This document shows, piece by piece, positions 29,001 through 39,184 of a stretch of 64,000 nt of DNA. Under the pieces are notes generated by a model, which searched no databases, was not told the DNA's origin, and worked only from the letters and a program-made list of their open reading frames with translations. The stretch is taken from positions 62,001 to 126,000 of the forward strand of contig NZ_QETK01000005.1 of the NCBI RefSeq assembly GCF_003105155.1. The letters run 5' to 3'. How positions within the stretch are numbered: the stretch's first letter is position 1; every line of letters starts with the position of its first letter. This DNA comes from Pseudomonas sp. SDI. Lineage in GTDB: Bacteria > Pseudomonadota > Gammaproteobacteria > Pseudomonadales > Pseudomonadaceae. The translations under genes and the position numbers were made by a program.

Positions 29001-30395
29001 ATGGATGATCAAGGACGTACCACTTCTTCCAACCAGCCAATCCTTTATGTGCTCGATACCAATGTTCTGATTCACGATCCGAACGCGTTACTGAACTTCG
29101 AGGAGCACCATGTCGCGATCCCGATGACGGTGCTGGAGGAGCTCGACAAACTCAAGACCGGCAAACACACCGTTGCCGCCGAATGCCGCCAGGCCATCCG
29201 GCTGATCGACCAGACCCTCGGCGATGCCTCGCCTTCCGACGTTGAACTGGGCGTGCCGATCCAGCGTGGCAAGAGCGGGCCCAAGGGTTTCCTGTCGATC
29301 CTCATGACCCCGCGCACCGAGCCGAACCGGCTGCTGCCCGAGCACCTGAACGACAACATCATCATCAACCAGCTCCTGGAACTGCGCGCTCGGCGCAAGG
29401 ACATGGACGTGGTGCTGGTGACCAAAGACATCAACATGCGCCTCAAGGCCCGCGCCTGTGGGATCGCGGCCGAGGACTACAGCACCGACCAACTGGTCGA
29501 CGACGTGTCGTTGCTGTCCAAGGGCTATCACAGCGTCAGCGGTTCGTTCTGGGACCGCGTGGCCAAGGTCGAGACCCGTCAGGAGCGCGGGCGGACCTGG
29601 CACCGCGTGCAACTGATCGACAACCTGCCGGCGGTGCACATCAACGAGTTCATCATCGACGAGCAGGGTTTCGTCGGCTGGATCAAGGGCATTCGCGACA
29701 GCGAGCTGCTGTTGCTCGACCTGCACCAGGAGCCGCTGCTGCACCAGGAAGCCTGGGGCCTGAAACCGCGCGACATCCATCAGGGGCTGGCACTGTTCGC
29801 GCTGCTCGACCCGGACATTCACCTGGTCAACCTGACCGGTGCTGCCGGGTCCGGTAAAACCATCCTGGCCCTGGCGGCGGCAATCGAGCAGACCATGGTC
29901 AGCAAGCGCTACCGGCGCATCATCGCCACCCGCAGCGTGCAGGGGCTGGACCAGGAGATCGGCTTCCTGCCGGGTACCGAAGCGGAAAAAATGGAGCCAT
30001 GGCTCGGTGCTATTACCGACAACCTCGAAGCCTTGCACATGGATGACGAAAACACCCACGGCAGCGTCGACTACATCCTTGAGCGGGTGCCGCTGCAGTT
30101 CAAATCGCTGAACTACATTCGCGGGCGCAGTTTCCAGCAAAGCCTGATCCTGATCGACGAATGCCAGAACCTGACGCCGCACCAGATGAAAACCATCATC
30201 ACCCGTGCCGGTACCGGCTCGAAGGTGATCTGCCTGGGTAACCTGGCGCAGATCGACACCCCGTACCTGTCGGCCACCAGTTCGGGGCTCACCTACCTGA
30301 CCGAGCGCTTCAAGGACTTCCCGAACGGCGTGCACATCACCCTGCAAGGGGTCCCACGCTCGGTGCTGGCCGAGTATGCCGAGTCGCATCTGTAG
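29001..30395 (+). CDS. PIN-domain PhoH-family ATPase (PhoH2)
   Basis: A PhoH2-type protein joining an N-terminal PIN ribonuclease domain to a C-terminal PhoH ATPase/helicase domain. PIN motifs appear in YVLDTNVLIHDPNALLNFEE and VVLVTKDINMRLKA, with acidic residues placed for metal binding. The ATPase half has Walker A GAAGSGKTILALAAA (about 284-298) and Walker B LILIDECQN. Such proteins unwind and cleave RNA in mycobacteria; in Pseudomonas the role is not established to my knowledge. It has 464 residues, and a consensus AAGGTGA lies 8 bp before the ATG. The long leader upstream hints at post-transcriptional control. Confidence 0.92.
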   Translation: MDDQGRTTSSNQPILYVLDTNVLIHDPNALLNFEEHHVAIPMTVLEELDKLKTGKHTVAAECRQAIRLIDQTLGDASPSDVELGVPIQRGKSGPKGFLSILMTPRTEPNRLLPEHLNDNIIINQLLELRARRKDMDVVLVTKDINMRLKARACGIAAEDYSTDQLVDDVSLLSKGYHSVSGSFWDRVAKVETRQERGRTWHRVQLIDNLPAVHINEFIIDEQGFVGWIKGIRDSELLLLDLHQEPLLHQEAWGLKPRDIHQGLALFALLDPDIHLVNLTGAAGSGKTILALAAAIEQTMVSKRYRRIIATRSVQGLDQEIGFLPGTEAEKMEPWLGAITDNLEALHMDDENTHGSVDYILERVPLQFKSLNYIRGRSFQQSLILIDECQNLTPHQMKTIITRAGTGSKVICLGNLAQIDTPYLSATSSGLTYLTERFKDFPNGVHITLQGVPRSVLAEYAESHL

Positions 30396-30403
30396 CAGCA
30401 AAC

Positions 30404-30434
30404 AGCATCGCGGGCTTGTCCCGCGATTGCTTTT
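30404..30434 (+). terminator. Intrinsic terminator after phoH
   Basis: Arms AGCATCGCGGG and CCCGCGATTGCT (one bulge) with loop CTTGT, then TTTTAAA. It lies 8 bp past the phoH stop. Its sequence belongs to the same CATCGCGGG family as palindromes at 35511 and 42257. Confidence 0.8.
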
Positions 30435-30461
30435 AAAGTGCTAAAAACTGACCGCCAGGTT

Positions 30462-30487
30462 TACAATCGGCACTCCTGATCAGGAGT
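30462..30487 (+). promoter_or_regulatory. Palindrome covering the moaC ribosome-binding site
   Basis: A perfect 16-bp palindrome ACTCCTGATCAGGAGT at 30472-30487. Its right arm is the Shine-Dalgarno AGGAG (30482-30486), 7 bp before the GTG of moaC. A -10-like TACAAT lies at 30462-30467. The palindrome could be a repressor site or a hairpin that hides the ribosome-binding site. Confidence 0.55.
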
Positions 30488-30493
30488 AATGCC

Positions 30494-30967
30494 GTGCTGA
30501 CTCATCTCGATTCCCAAGGTCGGGCCACTATGGTCGACGTCACCGAAAAAGCCGTGACTGCCCGCGAGGCCGTTGCCGAAGCGCGGGTGCGCATGCTCCC
30601 GCACACCTTGCAGATGATCGTCGACGGCGAGCATCCCAAGGGCGATGTGTTCGCCGTGGCGCGGATTGCCGGTATCCAGGCGGCGAAGAAAACCAGCGAC
30701 CTGATTCCCCTGTGCCACCCGTTGATGCTCACCAGCGTCAAGGTCGAGCTGAGCGCCGAAGGCAGCGACACCGTGCACATCGTCGCCCGCTGCAAGCTGG
30801 CCGGGCAGACCGGTGTAGAAATGGAAGCCCTGACCGCCGCCAGCGTTGCCGCGCTGACCCTCTATGACATGTGCAAGGCCGTCGACCGTGGCATGACCAT
30901 CGACGGTGTGCGCCTGCTGGAGAAACTCGGCGGCAAGAGCGGCCATTACCTGGCGGAGGACGCATGA
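30494..30967 (+). CDS. moaC: Cyclic pyranopterin monophosphate synthase MoaC
   Basis: MoaC acts after MoaA to form cyclic pyranopterin monophosphate, the first stable intermediate of molybdenum cofactor. Family signatures are [39 protein letters not shown] and [24 protein letters not shown]. The protein has 157 residues. It starts with GTG after a strong AGGAG. The stop overlaps moaD by 4 bp. No moaA or moaB is in the window. Confidence 0.97.
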   Translation: MLTHLDSQGRATMVDVTEKAVTAREAVAEARVRMLPHTLQMIVDGEHPKGDVFAVARIAGIQAAKKTSDLIPLCHPLMLTSVKVELSAEGSDTVHIVARCKLAGQTGVEMEALTAASVAALTLYDMCKAVDRGMTIDGVRLLEKLGGKSGHYLAEDA

Positions 30968-31209
30968 AACTCAACGTCCAATACTTTGCCCGCTACCGTG
31001 AAACCCTCGGTGTGGACAGCGAGACGCTGACCGGCGAGTTCGCCAGCATTGGCGCGCTGCGTGAGCACCTGATGCAGCGCGAGGGCGCCTGGGCGGTGCT
31101 GGCCGAACAGAACATCATGTGTGCGCGTAACCAGGAACTCTGCGCCCTCGGCGAACCGCTGGCCGATGGCGACGAAGTGGCTTTCTTTCCCACCGTGACC
31201 GGAGGCTGA
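30964..31209 (+). CDS. moaD: Molybdopterin synthase sulfur-carrier subunit MoaD
   Basis: MoaD is the small ubiquitin-like subunit of molybdopterin synthase. Its C-terminal Gly-Gly is adenylated and thiocarboxylated, and donates the dithiolene sulfurs. The protein has 81 residues and ends in [10 protein letters not shown], with the required GG terminus. The ATG overlaps the moaC stop. moaE starts 1 bp after its stop, so the two subunits are made together. Confidence 0.96.
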   Translation: MKLNVQYFARYRETLGVDSETLTGEFASIGALREHLMQREGAWAVLAEQNIMCARNQELCALGEPLADGDEVAFFPTVTGG

Positions 31210-31210
31210 G

Positions 31211-31657
31211 ATGACGATCCGGGTACAGGCGCAGGCGTTCGATCCGGGGGCGGAGCTCAATGCCCTGCATGCGGCGAATGTCGGAATTGGTGCGGTGGTC
31301 GGTTTTGTCGGCTATGTGCGCGATTTCAACGACGGCCGCGATGTCGCCGGGATGTTTCTTGAGCACTACCCGGGGATGACCGAAAAGGCCCTGGGTAAGA
31401 TCGTCGCCGAGGCCGAGCAACGCTGGCCGTTGTTGCGCCTGGAGGTGTTGCACCGGGTGGGCGCGCTGGCACCGGGGGAGCCGATCGTGTTTGTCGGGGT
31501 GGCCAGTGCGCATCGTCAGGCGGCGTTCGAGGCCTGTGATTTCGTCATGGACTACCTGAAAACCCGCGCGCCGTTCTGGAAAAAAGAGAACACCAGCGAG
31601 GGGCCGCGCTGGGTGGAAGGGCGGCAGAGCGACCACGACGCGGCGGGGCGCTGGTAA
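31211..31657 (+). CDS. moaE: Molybdopterin synthase catalytic subunit MoaE
   Basis: MoaE pairs with MoaD to convert cyclic pyranopterin monophosphate to molybdopterin. Conserved features include VGFVGYVRDFNDGRDVAGMF, LEHYPGMTEKAL, HRVGALAPGEPIVFVGVASAHR, and the active-site lysines in PFWKKE. It has 148 residues, normal length. It ends the moaCDE operon. The 3' flank carries a half copy of the CATCGCGGGACGAG repeat. Confidence 0.97.
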   Translation: MTIRVQAQAFDPGAELNALHAANVGIGAVVGFVGYVRDFNDGRDVAGMFLEHYPGMTEKALGKIVAEAEQRWPLLRLEVLHRVGALAPGEPIVFVGVASAHRQAAFEACDFVMDYLKTRAPFWKKENTSEGPRWVEGRQSDHDAAGRW

Positions 31658-31716
31658 AAGCATCGCGGGACGAGGCCCTCGGCGGTTTCACATAGGTTGA
31701 GTTTTCATACAAAAAA

Positions 31717-31728
31717 GTCCAGTATGGA
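31717..31728. promoter_or_regulatory. Candidate DauR operator, left copy
   Basis: GTCCAGTATGGA, containing the palindrome TCCA-GTA-TGGA. It overlaps a likely -10 region, 17 bp after the -35-like TTGAGT (31697-31702), and lies about 90 bp before the binding-protein gene. It matches 10 of 12 bases of the site at 35455-35466 in front of dauB. Confidence 0.55.
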
Positions 31729-31819
31729 ATTATAAGTACAAAATAATTCCAGGCGGCCTTGCGCCTGTCCCTTTCTCTGTCTTGCAACACACCTCATCTA
31801 ACGAGCGAGAGAGACCACC

Positions 31820-32599
31820 ATGAAAACGCCTTCCCTGATCGCCGGCCTGGCCCTGAGCCTGTTGGCCAGCAGCTCGCTGTTCGCCGCCGAGAAAACCCTG
31901 CGCATCGGCATCGAGGCGGCCTACCCGCCGTTCGCCTTCAAGACGCCGGAAGGCACCATCAGCGGTTTCGACTACGACATCGGCAATGCCCTCTGCGCGC
32001 AGATGCAGGTCAAATGCCAGTGGACCGAGCAGGAATACGACGGCCTGATTCCGTCGCTGAAGGTCAACAAGATCGACGCTGCGCTGTCCTCGATCACCAT
32101 CACCGAAGAGCGCAAGCGCTCGGTGGATTTCACCCACAAGTACTACTTCACCTCTGCTCGTCTGGCGATGAAGCAAGGCACCCAGGTCGACGACCAGTAC
32201 GCCGCCCTCAAGGGCAAGCGCATTGGCGTCCAACGTGCCACCACCACCGACCGCTACGTCACCGCCGTGCTGGTGCCAAAAGGCGTGGAAGTGGTGCGCT
32301 ACACCAGTAACGAAGAAATCTTCATGGACCTGGTCGCCGGCCGCCTCGATGGCGTGTTCGCCGATACCATTCCGCTGGAGCAGGGCTTCCTGGAAACGCC
32401 TAAAGGCGCCGGTTACGCCTTTGTCGGCCCCGAGCTGAAAGACCCGCAGTACGTCGGCGAAGGTGCCGGTATTGCGGTGCGCAAGGGCAACAGCCAACTG
32501 GTGGGCGAACTGAACCAGGCCATCGACGCGATTCGCGCCAACGGCGAATACCAGAAGATCCAGGCCAAGTACTTCAAGTCCGACATCTACGGCGACTGA
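31820..32599 (+). CDS. Periplasmic basic-amino-acid-binding protein of the dau locus
   Basis: A family 3 solute-binding protein, with a signal peptide ([20 protein letters not shown], cleaved after FA-A) and the typical start of the mature domain, [19 protein letters not shown]. Ligand-site stretches include [33 protein letters not shown] and [14 protein letters not shown]. The 259-residue length and the neighbours point to arginine/ornithine-type ligands: it lies opposite the D-arginine catabolic genes, as PA3865 does in P. aeruginosa. No permease genes are adjacent, so it must work with membrane components encoded elsewhere. Confidence 0.88.
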   Translation: MKTPSLIAGLALSLLASSSLFAAEKTLRIGIEAAYPPFAFKTPEGTISGFDYDIGNALCAQMQVKCQWTEQEYDGLIPSLKVNKIDAALSSITITEERKRSVDFTHKYYFTSARLAMKQGTQVDDQYAALKGKRIGVQRATTTDRYVTAVLVPKGVEVVRYTSNEEIFMDLVAGRLDGVFADTIPLEQGFLETPKGAGYAFVGPELKDPQYVGEGAGIAVRKGNSQLVGELNQAIDAIRANGEYQKIQAKYFKSDIYGD

Positions 32600-32628
32600 T
32601 CAACCCCACACGCAAGGCCTGGGCGTGC

Positions 32629-33255
32629 TCAGGCCTTGATCTCCTTCAGGTGCTTGTACACCGTCGCCCGGCCCATGTTCAGCACATTGGCGACATAGTT
32701 GGCCGCACTTTTCCCCCGGAACGCCCCTTCGGCATGCAGGGCCAGCACCAGCTCGCGCTTGTGCTCGCGGCTGAGCACGCCGAGGCTCAGCTGGCGCTGA
32801 CGCAGCCAGCTGTTGAGGAAGGTGTTGATGCGCTCCTGCCAGTCGTCGCGGAACAGCGTGTCGGGCTGCGGGATCAGTTTGCTCGGCGACAGGAACAGGT
32901 CGAGCGCCGCCTTGGCGTTCTCGAACAGGCTGATGTTCAGGTTGATGCACAGCACTGCCAGCGGCTTGCCGCCGGTGTCGCGCAGTACTGTACTCAGCGA
33001 GCGGATCTTTTGCCCGTCCCAGTTCAGCTTTTCGTACGGGCCGATGTTGGTCTCGTCGGTGCCTTCCGCGAACATGTCCTCCAGGGCCGCATCGTCGCCG
33101 ATCTGCCGTTTCGACAGGTTGTTGGCGATGTAGTCGATCTTCTGGCTGCGCAGGTCGTGCAGCACCACTTCGGCGTGGGGGAAGAACAGCGTGGCGATGG
33201 CATCGGCGATGGCCCGGTAGTTTTCCAGGGCAGCGTCGGGGCGGGGGGTCGACAT
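32629..33255 (-). CDS. dauR: YheO/PAS-type transcriptional regulator DauR
   Basis: DauR represses the D-arginine utilisation genes in P. aeruginosa and is relieved by the substrate. The 208-residue protein has a YheO-like PAS domain at about 10-125 (FFPHAEVVLHDLRSQKIDYI, IRSLSTVLRDTGGKPLAVLC, NLNISLF). A C-terminal helix-turn-helix follows (KRELVLALHAEGAFRGKSAA, then NVLNMGRATVYKHLKEIKA). It is the last gene of the dauB-dauA-dauR unit, 75 bp after dauA. Candidate operators lie at both outer ends of the cluster. The assignment rests on context plus domain type. Confidence 0.87.
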   Translation of the reverse strand: MSTPRPDAALENYRAIADAIATLFFPHAEVVLHDLRSQKIDYIANNLSKRQIGDDAALEDMFAEGTDETNIGPYEKLNWDGQKIRSLSTVLRDTGGKPLAVLCINLNISLFENAKAALDLFLSPSKLIPQPDTLFRDDWQERINTFLNSWLRQRQLSLGVLSREHKRELVLALHAEGAFRGKSAANYVANVLNMGRATVYKHLKEIKA

Positions 33256-33330
33256 TCGGGACAGGCTCCAGGCGGGGTCAGCGCCCTTGCACGAAGGGCG
33301 CTGCGAGTGTGCCGCAAAGCGGCCGGCGCG

Positions 33331-34479
<1,149 letters not shown>

Positions 34480-35430
34480 TCAGCTGGCGCGGTGCAGGCG
34501 ATAGAGGGCATTGGCCAGGGCGATGTCTTCCAGGCCCAGGCCGATCGAGCGGAAGAACGCATGGCGCTGGTAGTCCGGGCGTGGCGCCTGGGCACTGAGC
34601 ACTTGGGCCAGGTCGCCGACGATGGCGTCTGCGTGCCAGCCGTGCTGTTCGGCCGCCAGGCGCATTTCCCCGGCCGAGCCTGGCGTGGTAACGCGGTAGT
34701 CGCAGTACACATCCATCTGCGCCAGGCACTGCGGCGGCACTTCGTGGGCGCGCACGGCGTTGGTGCTGATCGAGGTGATCAGGGCCGGCTTGCTCAGTTG
34801 GGCCGGGTCGATTACCGGGGTGGCCGACGAGGTGCAGAGCAGGATCACGTCGGCGTCTTCCAGGGCCGTCTCAAGGCTGTCGGCCAGGCTCAGGCGTGGG
34901 TCGAGGTCGGTCAGTACGGCGCGTTGTGCCGGCGATTTATTGGCCAGGCCTGGCGAGTACAGGCGGATGTCCAGCCACTGGCGCAGTTCGCGGGCGTAAT
35001 GCAGGTGGGCCAGGGCAATCGGGCCGCTGCCGATGATGGTCAGGCGTTCGGCGGTGGTCGGCGCGAGGGCATCGACGGCGACCGCAGTAGTGGCGGCGGT
35101 GCGCGCAGTGGTCAGTTCGCCAGCATCGCAGAGCAGCAGGGGGTGGCCGCTGTCCATCGACATCAGCAGGGTCCAGGCGGTGACCAGCGGGCCGTCGTCG
35201 CGGACGATGTAGGGCGAGGTTTTCACGCCATAGACGCGGTCTTCGGCCAGTACGCCACCGTAATTGATGAAGTCGCCAGCGCCAGCCGGGAACTCGACCA
35301 GTTGCTGCGGCGGCTGCACGGCCTGACCGGCGGCAAGGTCGCGGAACAATTTGCGTAGGATCTGCGGGACGTCCACCTGGGCGAGCAGGTGGCGGGCATG
35401 TTGTTGATCAAGAATCACGGGCGTGGACAT
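34480..35430 (-). CDS. dauB: NAD(P)H-dependent L-arginine dehydrogenase DauB
   Basis: DauB belongs to the ornithine cyclodeaminase/mu-crystallin family. In P. aeruginosa it reductively aminates 2-ketoarginine to L-arginine, so DauA and DauB together convert D- to L-arginine. The 316-residue protein has the family substrate region (GDFINYGGVLAEDRVYGVKT) and the Rossmann motif LTIIGSGPIALAHLHYAREL. First gene of the dauBAR unit. A likely promoter on the minus strand has TTGCCC, 16 bp, then CATAAT, with the candidate DauR site on the -10 box. Confidence 0.9.
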   Translation of the reverse strand: MSTPVILDQQHARHLLAQVDVPQILRKLFRDLAAGQAVQPPQQLVEFPAGAGDFINYGGVLAEDRVYGVKTSPYIVRDDGPLVTAWTLLMSMDSGHPLLLCDAGELTTARTAATTAVAVDALAPTTAERLTIIGSGPIALAHLHYARELRQWLDIRLYSPGLANKSPAQRAVLTDLDPRLSLADSLETALEDADVILLCTSSATPVIDPAQLSKPALITSISTNAVRAHEVPPQCLAQMDVYCDYRVTTPGSAGEMRLAAEQHGWHADAIVGDLAQVLSAQAPRPDYQRHAFFRSIGLGLEDIALANALYRLHRAS

Positions 35431-35454
35431 GCGAGGCTCCAGATAAACTATTTT

Positions 35455-35467
35455 GTCTATTATGGAC
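35455..35467. promoter_or_regulatory. Candidate DauR operator, right copy
   Basis: GTCTATTATGGAC, a near-palindrome (GTCTA-TTA-TGGAC, one mismatched pair) about 25 bp before the dauB start. It overlaps the -10 box of the minus-strand promoter and repeats the site at 31717-31728 (shared pattern GTCYAKTATGGA). Confidence 0.55.
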
Positions 35468-35510
35468 TTTTAGTTTATTTGGGCAATATGCAGGAGATGA
35501 AAAGCAAAAA

Positions 35511-35535
35511 GCATCGCGGGACGAGCCCGCGATGC
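35511..35535 (-). terminator. Intrinsic terminator of the RhlB-type helicase gene
   Basis: A perfect 10-bp stem, GCATCGCGGG / CCCGCGATGC, with loop ACGAG. On the minus strand it is followed by TTTTTGCTTTT, so it should end the helicase transcript, whose stop is at 35557. It is a full copy of the CATCGCGGGACGAG repeat. Confidence 0.85.
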
Positions 35536-35556
35536 TTTAGTGAGGCCTACAGCAAA

Positions 35557-36999
35557 TCAGTGATGCTTGCGCGGTACCGGCTTCAACAGTTCGGTCGGCG
35601 GCATCTCGCAGCTGATCTTGCGCCCCAGCAGCGTTTCGATCGCCGGCAACTGGTAGGAGTCGTCCTCGCCGGCAAAGCTGATCGACACACCGCTGGTGCC
35701 CGCCCGGCCGGTACGGCCAATCCGGTGCACGTAGTCGTCCGGGTCTTCCGGCAGGGTGAAGTTGATCACATGGCTGATGCCATTGATGTGAATCCCGCGC
35801 CCGGCCACGTCGGTCGCTACCAGCACGGTAATGCGCCCCTCGCGGAAACTCTCCAGGGTCTTGATGCGCTTGTGCTGCGGCACGTCGCCGGACAGCTGCG
35901 CCGCATTTACGCCATCGCGTACCAGGCGCTCTTCGATGCGCCGCACTTCGTCCTTGCGGTTGGCAAAGACAATCACCCGCTGCCACTTGTTCTCGGTCAC
36001 CAGGTTGTACAGCAACTTGTATTTGTCGCTACCGGCTACCGCGTACACATGCTGCTCGACCGTTTCGCTGGCCACGTTCTCCGGCTCGATCTCGACGATG
36101 GCCGGGTCGGTGGTCCACTGCTTGGCCAGGTTCATCACGTCTTCGGTGAACGTCGCAGAGAACAGCAGCGTCTGCCGCTCGCTCTTGGGTGGGGTCTGAC
36201 GAATGATCTGCCGTACCTGTGGGATAAAGCCCATGTCGAGCATGCGGTCGGCTTCATCGAGCACCAGCACCTCGACCATGTCCAGGTGCGCCTCGCCGCG
36301 CTGGTTGAAGTCCAGCAGTCGGCCCGGCGTGGCGACCAGAATGTCGCAGAAGCGCGCTTCCAATGCCTTGAGCTGTTTGTCGAAGTCCATGCCGCCGACG
36401 AACGTCATCACGTTCAGGCCACTGTACTTGGTTAGCGCCGCGGCATCCTTGGCGATCTGTACCACCAGTTCGCGGGTCGGGGCAATGATCAGCGCCCGTG
36501 GCTCGCCCATGTAGCGCTCTTTCGGCGGTGGGGTCTGCTGCAACTGGGTGATGATCGAAATGAGGAAGGCGGCGGTCTTGCCGGTGCCGGTCTGGGCACG
36601 GCCAATCGCGTCTTTGCCACGCAGGGTATGACCGAGCACCTGCGCCTGGATCGGCGTGCAGTACGGGAAACCGAGGTCATGAATGGCGTGCATCAGCTCG
36701 GGCGACAGCTTGAAGTCGTGGAAGCGGGTCTTGCCTTCCTGCGGTTCGACCGCGAAATCTTCCAGTTTCCAGGTCGACGCCTGGGGTTTCGGCTTGCGCT
36801 CGCGGCGCGGCTTGAGCTCGGCCGGTTTTTCGGCGCGCGCAGGCTTGGCGGCGGGAGCAACCTCGACCTCGAGCGGGGCCGTTGGCGTAGGGGCGGCGGC
36901 CGGAGCCGGCGGTTGCTGCACAGGAGCAACGCTTTCGGCGGCGAGTTGCTCAACCTCGTCTTTGCCGAACATCTTCTTGAGTGCTTTGAGCACGGTCAT
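35557..36999 (-). CDS. rhlB: DEAD-box RNA helicase, RhlB type
   Basis: An ATP-dependent RNA helicase likely involved in RNA decay or remodelling. A Pro/Ala/Lys-rich N-terminal extension of about 90 residues precedes the core. Core motifs in order: Q motif ([11 protein letters not shown]), motif I ([10 protein letters not shown]), Ia (PTRELVVQI), II ([10 protein letters not shown]), III (FSATF) and VI ([10 protein letters not shown]). The 480-residue length is larger than the E. coli RhlB (421) because of the N-terminal tail. The gene is adjacent to dauB, as rhlB (PA3861) is in P. aeruginosa PAO1. Confidence 0.93.
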   Translation of the reverse strand: MTVLKALKKMFGKDEVEQLAAESVAPVQQPPAPAAAPTPTAPLEVEVAPAAKPARAEKPAELKPRRERKPKPQASTWKLEDFAVEPQEGKTRFHDFKLSPELMHAIHDLGFPYCTPIQAQVLGHTLRGKDAIGRAQTGTGKTAAFLISIITQLQQTPPPKERYMGEPRALIIAPTRELVVQIAKDAAALTKYSGLNVMTFVGGMDFDKQLKALEARFCDILVATPGRLLDFNQRGEAHLDMVEVLVLDEADRMLDMGFIPQVRQIIRQTPPKSERQTLLFSATFTEDVMNLAKQWTTDPAIVEIEPENVASETVEQHVYAVAGSDKYKLLYNLVTENKWQRVIVFANRKDEVRRIEERLVRDGVNAAQLSGDVPQHKRIKTLESFREGRITVLVATDVAGRGIHINGISHVINFTLPEDPDDYVHRIGRTGRAGTSGVSISFAGEDDSYQLPAIETLLGRKISCEMPPTELLKPVPRKHH

Positions 37000-37095
37000 C
37001 TCATCAATTGGTTAAGGAATGTACGCCGGGCAGTGTAATGCAAGAATCGGGCGCGGCGTAGTGGATTGCACCGACAACTACAACCGAGCGGTCTT

Positions 37096-37779
<684 letters not shown>

Positions 37780-37887
37780 TTATTGAGTGCATGAAAAAAA
37801 GGCGCGTCGGTTCGATCCGGGAAAAAGCTGTCGCAACGCTGCAAGTTTCCCTATTGACGAGCACTGAATCGCTTTAGCCGCTCAGTG

Positions 37888-37903
37888 TGGTACGCGCTTT
37901 GCT
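37888..37903 (+). promoter_or_regulatory. Sigma-54 promoter of the aap operon
   Basis: TGGTACGCGCTTTGCT: the invariant -24 GG (37889-37890) and -12 GC (37901-37902) are exactly 10 bp apart. Only one base (T for C in TGGCAC) departs from the core consensus. The start site would be near 37914, giving a leader of about 174 nt. Nitrogen- or two-component-dependent control of amino-acid uptake is plausible. The rest of the 335-bp gap holds no gene or clear structure. Confidence 0.7.
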
Positions 37904-38087
37904 ATGGACTTTACTACGCGAGGTTAGGCGTTCGAGACGGTAACACCTTTGATCGCGGTACCAAGGCTGTCACAGAACAGCGCATTGCGCCAATTGACCC
38001 AAAAACAAGCCAACACGGGTCGGATGCGCCTCATAAGGGTGCGGTGCAATTCCGGCTCATACAACAAGAGCAAAACTGGAGGTTTGA

Positions 38088-39116
38088 ATGAAGATGTTGA
38101 AATCCACCCTGGCAGTCATGACGGCAGCCGCTGCATTGGGCATCAGCAGTTTCGCGCAGGCGGGTGCCACCCTCGATGCGGTGCAGAAAAAAGGTTTTGT
38201 CCAGTGCGGGGTGAGTGACGGCTTGCCGGGCTTCTCGGTGCCGGACGCCAAGGGCACTATCGTCGGGATCGACGCCGACGTCTGCCGCGCCGTTGCCGCC
38301 GCAGTGTTCGGCGACGCGAAGAAGGTCAAGTTCAGCCAGCTCAACGCCAAGGAGCGCTTTACCGCACTGCAGTCGGGCGAAGTCGATGTGCTGTCGCGTA
38401 ACACCACCTGGACCAGCTCGCGCGATGCCGGCATGGGCCTGGTGTTCGCCGGCGTCACCTACTATGACGGCATCGGCTTCCTGGTGAACAAGAAGCTCGG
38501 TGTTTCCAGCGCCAAGGAGCTGGACGGTGCAACCATCTGCATCCAGGCCGGTACCACCACCGAACTGAACGTCTCCGACTACTTCCGCGCCAACGGCCTG
38601 AAGTACACCCCGATCACCTTCGACACCTCCGACGAAAGCGCCAAATCCCTGGAATCGGGCCGTTGCGACGTGCTCACCTCGGACAAGTCGCAGCTCTACG
38701 CACAGCGCTCCAAACTGGCTGCACCGGCCGACTACCAGGTACTCCCGGAAACCATTTCCAAGGAGCCGCTGGGCCCGGTCGTGCGCAAGGGCGACGAAGA
38801 GTGGTTCAGCATCGTCAAGTGGACCCTGTTCGCCATGCTCAACGCCGAAGAAATGGGCGTTACTTCGAAAAACGTCGAGGCCGAAGCCAAGTCCACCAAG
38901 AACCCCGACGTGGCTCGCATGCTCGGCGCCGACGGCGAATACGGCAAGGACCTGAAACTGCCGAAGGACTGGGTGGTGCAGATCGTCAAGCAAGTTGGTA
39001 ACTACGGCGAAGTGTTCGAGAAGAACCTGGGCAAGGAAACCCCGCTGCAGATCGACCGCGGCCTGAACGCCCTGTGGAACAACGGTGGCATCCAGTACGC
39101 GCCACCTGTGCGCTGA
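38088..39116 (+). CDS. aapJ: General L-amino acid ABC transporter, periplasmic binding protein AapJ
   Basis: The binding protein of the broad-specificity Aap transporter, which imports many L-amino acids. It has a signal peptide (MKMLKSTLAVMTAAAALGIS, cleaved near FAQA-G). Mature-domain signatures are VQCGVSDGLPGFSVPDAKG, GIDADVCRAVAAAVFG, FTALQSGEVDVLSRNTTWTS and ESGRCDVLTSDKSQLYAQR. The 342-residue length fits the AapJ/BztA group, which is larger than ordinary family 3 binding proteins. GGAG lies 8 bp before the ATG. The operon aapJQMP follows. Confidence 0.95.
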   Translation: MKMLKSTLAVMTAAAALGISSFAQAGATLDAVQKKGFVQCGVSDGLPGFSVPDAKGTIVGIDADVCRAVAAAVFGDAKKVKFSQLNAKERFTALQSGEVDVLSRNTTWTSSRDAGMGLVFAGVTYYDGIGFLVNKKLGVSSAKELDGATICIQAGTTTELNVSDYFRANGLKYTPITFDTSDESAKSLESGRCDVLTSDKSQLYAQRSKLAAPADYQVLPETISKEPLGPVVRKGDEEWFSIVKWTLFAMLNAEEMGVTSKNVEAEAKSTKNPDVARMLGADGEYGKDLKLPKDWVVQIVKQVGNYGEVFEKNLGKETPLQIDRGLNALWNNGGIQYAPPVR

Positions 39117-39184
39117 TGGGTAACGGCGCGGGGCAGCCTTGGGGCTGCCCCGCGTCGTAACGTTCCTCTTTTTCGGGGCATTAC

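Noticed and set aside
28816..29075. Small minus-strand frames in the phoH leader (74 and 80 codons)
   Set aside because: No ribosome-binding site or similarity. They overlap the phoH start and the paired segments of the leader, which explain the base symmetry better.
37808..37819. CGG-TTCGAT-CCG repeat upstream of the aap operon as an AauR box
   Set aside because: The remembered AauR site is TTCGG-N4-CCGAA. Spacing and flanks differ here, so it was not listed as a feature.
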